Under the pieces are notes generated by a model. The model worked only from the letters and a program-made list of their open reading frames with translations. It searched no databases and was not told where the DNA came from. Both the position numbers and the translations under genes were made by a program. From Rhodospirillaceae bacterium (GTDB taxonomy: Bacteria > Pseudomonadota > Alphaproteobacteria > Micavibrionales > UBA2020), in the NCBI GenBank assembly GCA_003524565.1, contig DQGU01000060.1:368-8083 (forward strand): a stretch of 7,716 nt of DNA. Direction: 5' to 3'. Below, one piece after another: positions 1 to 4,838 of this stretch; positions within the stretch are counted from its first letter, which is position 1, and each line of letters begins with the position of its first letter.

Positions 1-1031
1 GGGACGATTTCCATGATAGGCTCGCCCGCGCGCGCCACACCACCGACGGTGGATATTTTGATATCCTTCACGATGCCGTCCATCGGTGCGCGGATTTCGC
101 TGCGCTCGGTACGGTCTTTATGCGCGGCCATGGTTTCGCGCACGGTGTTCATTTCGATGGTTTTTTCGGCCAGTTCGCGCTGCGCGGTCGCGCGGAAACC
201 GCTCTTGAGCTCGTTGATGCGCTCGTCCGCTTCCTTCACCGCCGCCTGCGAACGCGGCAGGGCCAGACGCAGCCCGTTCAGCTCCGCACGCTGCTGGGCA
301 ATCTGGCGATCAAGCTGCAGAAGCTCCATCTTGTTCGCCGCGCCGCGCTCCACCATCGGGGCCACCATCTGGCGTTCTTCCTGCGCAAGGCCAAGGACGC
401 TCGAAATATCCGCGATACGGCGCTGAAGTTCGGTGACTTCCTGCTGGCGCTGTTCGCGCTGCTGCTCAAGGACCGCCATCTGGCCTTTGCGCTGTTTCAG
501 GTTGGCGTCGTAGGTATCGCGCTCCGCCTTGACGGAGTCGAGGACAAGCTTTGTCACTTCGTCGGGGAATTCGAGGGGTTTGTCATCCGCCTCCGCCTGC
601 AAACGCGTGACGGTCGCCAGAAGGCCGTAGTATTTCTGCTGGCTGGCCGAAAGGTCGGATTTGAACTGTTCGTTGCGCAGATGCAGGATGACCTGCCCTT
701 TTTCGACGCGGTCACCCGTTTTAACGGGGAAGGATTCGATGATACCGCCCTCAAGGCTCTGGATGACCTGAATTTCCGACGAGGGAATAACCTTCCCCTC
801 CCCGCGCGAAACTTCTTCCAGCGTTGCAAGGTTAGCCCAGAGGATGAAAAGCCCCAAAAGCCCCGCGATGAAATAAAGCAGAATATGGTCACGCCACGCG
901 ATACCGTCGGCGGGCGAAAAATCCTCGTCATATTTGCGCGTCAGGTCGAATTTGCGCAGGTCGAATTCATCGTATTCGGCATTGCGGTTTTCATTCGCCT
1001 TTTTAGAGGGCTTGGCGTTTTTATCATTCAT
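1..1031 (-). CDS. HlyD-family type I secretion periplasmic adaptor (LapC-like), 3' end cut by window edge
   Basis: This is the membrane fusion subunit that links the inner-membrane ABC exporter to the TolC-like channel. I translated it by hand: the frame is open from ATG at 1031 to base 1, giving 343 complete codons. Residues 1-47 form a charged cytoplasmic head rich in Lys, Asp and Arg. One membrane helix follows at about 48-66 (core LLYFIAGLLGLFILW). Residues 77-120 form the first lipoyl half-motif, including SLEGGII and KTGDRVEKGQ. Residues 125-305 are a long Gln/Glu/Arg-rich coiled coil. At about 310-343 comes the conserved second half, with SEIRAPMDGIV and GEPIMEIVP. Family members are usually 430-470 residues, so roughly the last 100 (beta-barrel and C-terminal part) are missing. 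The start overlaps the transporter stop by 8 bases (ATGAATGA), which implies translational coupling, and a strong ribosome binding site precedes it. Family assignment is firm; LapC-type is inferred from the neighbours. Confidence 0.95.
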   Translation of the reverse strand, partial: MNDKNAKPSKKANENRNAEYDEFDLRKFDLTRKYDEDFSPADGIAWRDHILLYFIAGLLGLFILWANLATLEEVSRGEGKVIPSSEIQVIQSLEGGIIESFPVKTGDRVEKGQVILHLRNEQFKSDLSASQQKYYGLLATVTRLQAEADDKPLEFPDEVTKLVLDSVKAERDTYDANLKQRKGQMAVLEQQREQRQQEVTELQRRIADISSVLGLAQEERQMVAPMVERGAANKMELLQLDRQIAQQRAELNGLRLALPRSQAAVKEADERINELKSGFRATAQRELAEKTIEMNTVRETMAAHKDRTERSEIRAPMDGIVKDIKISTVGGVARAGEPIMEIV

Positions 1032-3345
1032 TCGGCACCCCCTCGCGTCCCTGCGCCTTGAAGGCGCCGGACTGCAGCTTGGTGATAACCTCGTCGCGCG
1101 GACCTGCGGCCACAATGCGGCCACGGTCCATCAGGATAAGTTTGTCGACAAGGCCGAGCACTGCGCTTTTATGCGTGACCAGCAAAATGGTCTTGCCCTT
1201 GATAAGCTCTTTCAGGTGCACATAGAGCCTGCGCTCGGAGCCCGGGTCGATAGACGCCGTCGGCTCGTCGAGCAGCAAAATCGGCGGGTTGTACAAAAGC
1301 GCGCGGGCAATCGCAATCGCCTGACGCTGGCCGCCGGAAAGGTTGTCACCGCGCTCGCCCACCTGCGTATCAAGGCCGGCTTCGGAATCGCGCAGGAAGT
1401 TCATAACCCCCGCCATCTCCGCCGCGCGCAGCACCGCCGCATCGGGCACGGATTCATGCCCCAGCGTGATGTTTTCACGCACGGAGCCGAAGAACAGATA
1501 CGGCGTTTGCTGCACCACGCCGATATTGCGGCGCAAATCCGCCGGGTCAATCTGGCGCACATCCACACCGTCAATCTGCACGGAGCCGTTTTCGGGCTGG
1601 TACAAGTTGAGAATAAGACGCTCAATCGTCGTCTTGCCGGAGCCGACCGCACCGATGATGCCGACATGTTCGCCCGGCGATACGGCAAAATTAATACCGT
1701 TCAGCGCCGCCGTTTTTTGACCGGGATAGCGGAAAACCACTTCACGGAAATCCAGCTTGCCCTTCATCACCGGCATGGAAATAAACGTCTGGCCGGACGG
1801 ACGTTCAACCGGCGCCGCCATCAGCTCGTTCAGGCGCACCAGCGATTCCTTGGACTGGCTGAATTTGGTCAGAATGGCCGCAACGGACGCGAGCGGCGCC
1901 ATCGCACGGCCGGACAAAATAACCGAGGCAACAAGCGCACCCATGGTCATCTGCCCGTCGGCAATCAGATACGCGCCGTAAACGACCATGAAGACGGAGC
2001 AAAGCCCCGCCGCCGTGCCCGCGACGTTAATGCCGAAGGACGAAATCGCGCGCGCCTTGACGTGCGTGCGCGATGTCATTTCGTTCAGCTCTTCCCATTT
2101 ACGCTGCATGTGGCCTTCGGCCGCCTGCGCCTTGATGGTTTCAAGACCGCTGAGCGTTTCGAAAATAAGGGAGCTTTTATAAGCCCCTTCGCGCATCGAT
2201 TCCTTGACGACTTTATCAAGCGGCTTTTGCAGCATGATGCCCACCGCCAGCACCAGCGGCACCAGCACCGCCGGCACCAATGCGACAGGCCCCGCAATCA
2301 TCCAGATAAGCAGGATGAACAGGATGATGAACGGAAAATCAATCACCGCGATAATCGTGGCGGAAGTAAAGAAATCACGCAGGGTTTCGAATTCTTTCAG
2401 GTTCGCCGCATGCACGCCGACACTGGGCGGACGCGACGCCATTTTCATGGCCAGCATCTGCTCGAAAATGCGCGCGGCGATGAGGTTATCCGCCTTGCGC
2501 CCCGCGGTATCCACAAAATGCGCGCGCAGGGTTTTGAGAAGGAAGTCGAAGACATAGGCAACCGTCACACCCGCCGCCAGAACCCACAGCGTCGGGAAGG
2601 CGCTGTTGGGAATAACGCGGTCATAGACGTTCATGGTAAACAGCGGGCTTGCGATGGCCAGCAGGTTGATAACCACGGCGGCCAGCATTACCTCGTAGTA
2701 AATCTTTTTATGGCGCCAGATAGCGCCCCAGAACCAGTCACGGCCCGTTTCAATTTCCGCAGGACCTGCACGGCTGTCGAGGTTCGCGCGCGGGCGCACG
2801 AAAAACGCATAGCTGCCATAGCGCATTTGCAGCTCGCCCAGCGAGATTTCCGTCGTCACATCCGGCGTTTCCGGGAAGACCAGCAGGGCGCCTTTTTTGC
2901 CGCGCCCTGTCATGATGCAGGCGTGATTGTTTTTAAGAACAACGATGCACGGCAGGCTGGGGCTGGCCATCAGCTCTTTCAGCGGGCGGCGCACCATGCG
3001 CGCGGTCATGCCGATGCGGTCAGCCGCACGCACAAAAGCGGCAGGGGTGGCCATTTCTTCGCCATGCACGGGCAGCCCCGCGGACAGCGCCGCTGCCGTG
3101 GTGCGGCGGCCATAAGTGCCCGCCAGAATGGCCAGACATTCAAGCAAAGGGTCGTCCAGCGAGATGCGCTCGGCCTCCAGCGGCCAGTTGCTGCTGCCCT
3201 CGTCGTCGGTTGGTGCAGCTGTATCGGCTTTGCCGCCCTGCTGCGCCGCGCCCGCAAATGCGCCACCGGCGGCGGCAGAGTTCGCCCCTGCATGCGCCGC
3301 CGGTTGGTCGTTAGATGTCAGATTTGTTTTATTGTCGGAAACCAA
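1024..3345 (-). CDS. Type I secretion ABC transporter, permease/ATPase with degenerate C39-like domain (LapB/LssB type)
   Basis: Inner-membrane exporter of 773 residues that powers secretion of the adhesin. Residues 1-58 are an Ala/Gly-rich linker. Residues about 62-185 are a C39 peptidase-like domain (starting DPLLECLAILAGTYG). Membrane helices lie at about 219-240, 252-272, 328-350, 352-372, 436-460 and 464-490. The nucleotide-binding domain, about 530-765, is complete: Walker A GAVGSGKT (565-572), Q-loop VVQQTP (Q612/Q613), signature NLSGGQ (668-673), Walker B ILLLDE (689-694) and H-loop His725. In the peptidase-like domain the usual DCG is DPL, so the catalytic Cys is absent, as in HlyB and LapB, whose domains bind substrate without cutting it. 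The start is TTG at 3343-3345: an in-frame TGA lies 14 codons upstream, no ATG occurs before Met98, and GGGGAAG lies 10 bases upstream. It sits between the channel and adaptor genes in one apparent operon. ABC exporter is certain; LapB/LssB type is likely. Confidence 0.96.
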   Translation of the reverse strand: MVSDNKTNLTSNDQPAAHAGANSAAAGGAFAGAAQQGGKADTAAPTDDEGSSNWPLEAERISLDDPLLECLAILAGTYGRRTTAAALSAGLPVHGEEMATPAAFVRAADRIGMTARMVRRPLKELMASPSLPCIVVLKNNHACIMTGRGKKGALLVFPETPDVTTEISLGELQMRYGSYAFFVRPRANLDSRAGPAEIETGRDWFWGAIWRHKKIYYEVMLAAVVINLLAIASPLFTMNVYDRVIPNSAFPTLWVLAAGVTVAYVFDFLLKTLRAHFVDTAGRKADNLIAARIFEQMLAMKMASRPPSVGVHAANLKEFETLRDFFTSATIIAVIDFPFIILFILLIWMIAGPVALVPAVLVPLVLAVGIMLQKPLDKVVKESMREGAYKSSLIFETLSGLETIKAQAAEGHMQRKWEELNEMTSRTHVKARAISSFGINVAGTAAGLCSVFMVVYGAYLIADGQMTMGALVASVILSGRAMAPLASVAAILTKFSQSKESLVRLNELMAAPVERPSGQTFISMPVMKGKLDFREVVFRYPGQKTAALNGINFAVSPGEHVGIIGAVGSGKTTIERLILNLYQPENGSVQIDGVDVRQIDPADLRRNIGVVQQTPYLFFGSVRENITLGHESVPDAAVLRAAEMAGVMNFLRDSEAGLDTQVGERGDNLSGGQRQAIAIARALLYNPPILLLDEPTASIDPGSERRLYVHLKELIKGKTILLVTHKSAVLGLVDKLILMDRGRIVAAGPRDEVITKLQSGAFKAQGREGVPNE
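1038..1044 (-). promoter_or_regulatory. Ribosome binding site of the HlyD-family gene
   Basis: On the minus strand GAGGGGG lies 6 bases before the ATG at 1029-1031, inside the end of the transporter gene. It selects this ATG over a second ATG at 1025-1027, which is in a different frame from the adaptor. Confidence 0.7.
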
Positions 3346-3355
3346 GACGCGCCCG

Positions 3356-3375
3356 CTTCCCCGCGACAGGCGCGG
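3356..3375 (-). promoter_or_regulatory. Ribosome binding site and small hairpin before the TTG start of the ABC gene
   Basis: The 34-base gap between the channel gene and the transporter gene holds a 5-bp GC stem with a 5-base loop (CCGCG-CCTGT-CGCGG, 3361-3375). Its second arm runs into the probable Shine-Dalgarno GGGGAAG (3356-3362). The hairpin shares two bases of the binding site, so it could slightly restrain initiation. The sequence shows the pairing; the effect is inferred. Confidence 0.4.
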
Positions 3376-3379
3376 CTGA

Positions 3380-4708
3380 TTACTTCATTTCAACCTTGGC
3401 TTCGCGCGGCTTTTGCACGCCGAGCGTGTTCAGCAGCTGGCCTTCGAGCGCCAGAATACGGAACACGGCGAACATTTCCGTGTAAAGCGAGTTAACGTGG
3501 CTGGAGCGCGACACGAACAGTTCGTTCTGGGAGTCAAGAACGTCCAGCAGCGTACGGCGGTCAAGGCTGAACTGGTCGAGGTAAACACCGACGACCTTTT
3601 CGTTTGCATTGGCCTGTTCAAGGAACTGCTGCGCACGCTCGGCCGCGGCAAGCATGCCGGCCCAGGTGTCACGGACGTTTTTCTCGACGCCGCGGGATGC
3701 TTCGGCACGACGCTCTTTCGAAACGGCATGGCGGTACATGAATTCACGCTGGCGCGCTTGGTCTGCGCCGCCGCGGTACAGGTTCCAGCGCATAACGGCC
3801 AGCAAAGACTGGCGGTTTTCGCTGCCATCGATACCGTCAAGGTCGTTACCGACGGAGGCATTCGCCTGCAGTTCAACCTTCGGGTAGAGCGTGGAGCCGG
3901 AGCCTTCGAATTCAGCTTCGGCAACTTTGATGTCGGATTCGAAAATCGCCAGCGTCGGGCTGTTGGTGATAGAGCGGCGTACTGCGTCTTCAACCGATTC
4001 CGGCAGTTTGTCGCGCGGAATGTCCGGGAAAGCCATGCTACCCGGGGTATCGCCGACTTTCTGGATGAACAGGGCTTCCGCTTCGCGCAGCGCCTGTTCG
4101 GTCGAAGTCGCCGTCGCGCGCGCCTGCGCCTGACGTGCAAGCGCTTGCGACACGTCACCTTCGGTTACCGTACCGGCAGCCGCACCCGTGCGAATGGTTT
4201 CAAGAATTTTGATGTGGTCTTCAACGTTTGCACGCGCAATCGCGAGCAGGTCGCGCTGGCGCAGAACTTCAAGATAAGCTTCGACGATATCAAGACCGAC
4301 GAATTCGGCAACTTCGCCGACGCGGTTCGCGGTCGATTCAACGCGCGCTTTCTGGCGCTTGATTTCGCTGTTCACGCCGTTGCCGTCGAACAGCAGCTGC
4401 GTCAGCGTCAGCGACGCGCGGTTGCGCCACAGACTTTCATCTTCAATGGTCGGTGTATCGGTACGTTCGTAGCCGGTTTCACCGAGGAAATCGACGGAAG
4501 GCATCCACTGCGCTTTTGCCTGCGACAGTTCTTCGCGCGTGGCCAGGCTATCATTTGCAACAACGCCGTAGAACGGGTTGGTCAGGATACCTTTGGTCAC
4601 CGCGTCCTGCAGCGTCAGATTGTTATCTTCACCGGATGCGAAAGCGCTGGTCACGAGAGACAGGCTGAGCATCGACACCGCGCAGAACAAAGCGAATTTG
4701 TTTTTCAT
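3380..4708 (-). CDS. TolC-family type I secretion outer-membrane channel (LapE-like)
   Basis: Outer-membrane exit duct of the secretion system, 442 residues, close to the family norm. Residues 1-25 look like a Sec signal peptide: MKNK, a hydrophobic core (FALFCAVSMLSLSLV), then a likely cut after AFA. The mature protein opens with LTLQDAV and TNPFY, typical of the outer membrane efflux fold. Two structural repeats are visible, each with an amphipathic beta segment (SLTLTQLLFDG at 99-109; LLAVMRWNLYRGG at 302-314) and long Ala/Glu/Arg/Gln-rich helices, about 110-215 and 315-425. The C-terminal part, DVLDSQNELF through LEGQLLNTLG (389-430), is characteristic of T1SS TolC homologues. It starts at ATG 4706-4708 with AAAGG 7 bases upstream and ends at TAA 3380-3382. 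It lies between the adhesin and the transporter gene, so it most likely serves this adhesin, although TolC proteins can be shared by several exporters. Confidence 0.95.
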   Translation of the reverse strand: MKNKFALFCAVSMLSLSLVTSAFASGEDNNLTLQDAVTKGILTNPFYGVVANDSLATREELSQAKAQWMPSVDFLGETGYERTDTPTIEDESLWRNRASLTLTQLLFDGNGVNSEIKRQKARVESTANRVGEVAEFVGLDIVEAYLEVLRQRDLLAIARANVEDHIKILETIRTGAAAGTVTEGDVSQALARQAQARATATSTEQALREAEALFIQKVGDTPGSMAFPDIPRDKLPESVEDAVRRSITNSPTLAIFESDIKVAEAEFEGSGSTLYPKVELQANASVGNDLDGIDGSENRQSLLAVMRWNLYRGGADQARQREFMYRHAVSKERRAEASRGVEKNVRDTWAGMLAAAERAQQFLEQANANEKVVGVYLDQFSLDRRTLLDVLDSQNELFVSRSSHVNSLYTEMFAVFRILALEGQLLNTLGVQKPREAKVEMK

Positions 4709-4767
4709 TTCAGAGCCTTTATTTTTCCGTCTTTAGAATTCTTTAGATATGCCAGATTTTCATAGCA
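4709..4767 (-). promoter_or_regulatory. AT-rich leader of the exporter genes with paired TCTAAAG repeats
   Basis: Minus-strand leader of the channel gene, clearly more AT-rich than the flanking genes. It contains two copies of TCTAAAG (4741-4747 and 4731-4737) exactly 10 bases apart, one helical turn, and the Shine-Dalgarno AAAGG (4716-4720). This is a reasonable place for a secondary promoter or a protein-binding site. A weak -35/-10 pair can be drawn but matches the consensus poorly. Confidence 0.3.
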
Positions 4768-4800
4768 ATGGGGCTGCGGGATTGAAAACCGCAGCCCCAT
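4768..4800 (-). terminator. Perfect 12-bp GC-rich stem-loop between adhesin and exporter genes
   Basis: ATGGGGCTGCGG and its exact complement flank a 9-base loop (4780-4788). On the minus strand the stem begins 20 bases after the adhesin stop codon and ends 59 bases before the channel ATG. Such a stem can act as a partial terminator, or as a 3'-end stabiliser that allows more adhesin mRNA than exporter mRNA. No run of T follows it on either strand, so it is not a textbook Rho-independent terminator. The stem is certain from the sequence; its role is inferred. Confidence 0.55.
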
Positions 4801-4807
4801 GCTTACA

Positions 4808-4838
4808 ACATTATAATGTCCTAGGCAATCAAATTGCC
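4808..4838. repeat. Two adjacent short inverted repeats at the adhesin stop codon
   Basis: ACATTATAATGT at 4808-4819 is a perfect 12-base palindrome containing TATAAT on both strands, just after the adhesin stop. Next to it, 4824-4838 is GGCAAT-CAA-ATTGCC, a perfect 6-bp stem with a 3-base loop that encodes the last five adhesin residues (GNLIA). With the 12-bp stem at 4768-4800 this makes three dyads in about 70 bases. The minus-strand TATAAT (4810-4815) matches a sigma-70 -10 box exactly, but no convincing -35 box lies at the right distance. Confidence 0.5.

Noticed and set aside
120..1061. Plus-strand open frame of 313 codons opposite the adaptor gene
   Set aside because: The minus strand encodes a clear HlyD-family protein with lipoyl and coiled-coil regions; the plus-strand frame shows no family features.
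934..3495. Very long plus-strand open frame (853 codons) opposite the ABC transporter
   Set aside because: Its product is Arg/His/Gln-rich with no recognisable domain, and it lies exactly antisense to a gene with every ABC motif intact. It is a by-product of GC-biased codons on the other strand.
3413..4765. Plus-strand open frame of 450 codons opposite the TolC-family gene
   Set aside because: It mirrors the real channel gene, has a Phe/Arg/Val-rich composition with no domain, and has no sensible signal for its start.
4740..4768. Sigma-70 promoter TTGCTA ... TAAAGA for the channel gene
   Set aside because: With 17-base spacing the -10 matches only three of six bases and the -35 overlaps the stem-loop. 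Too weak to call.
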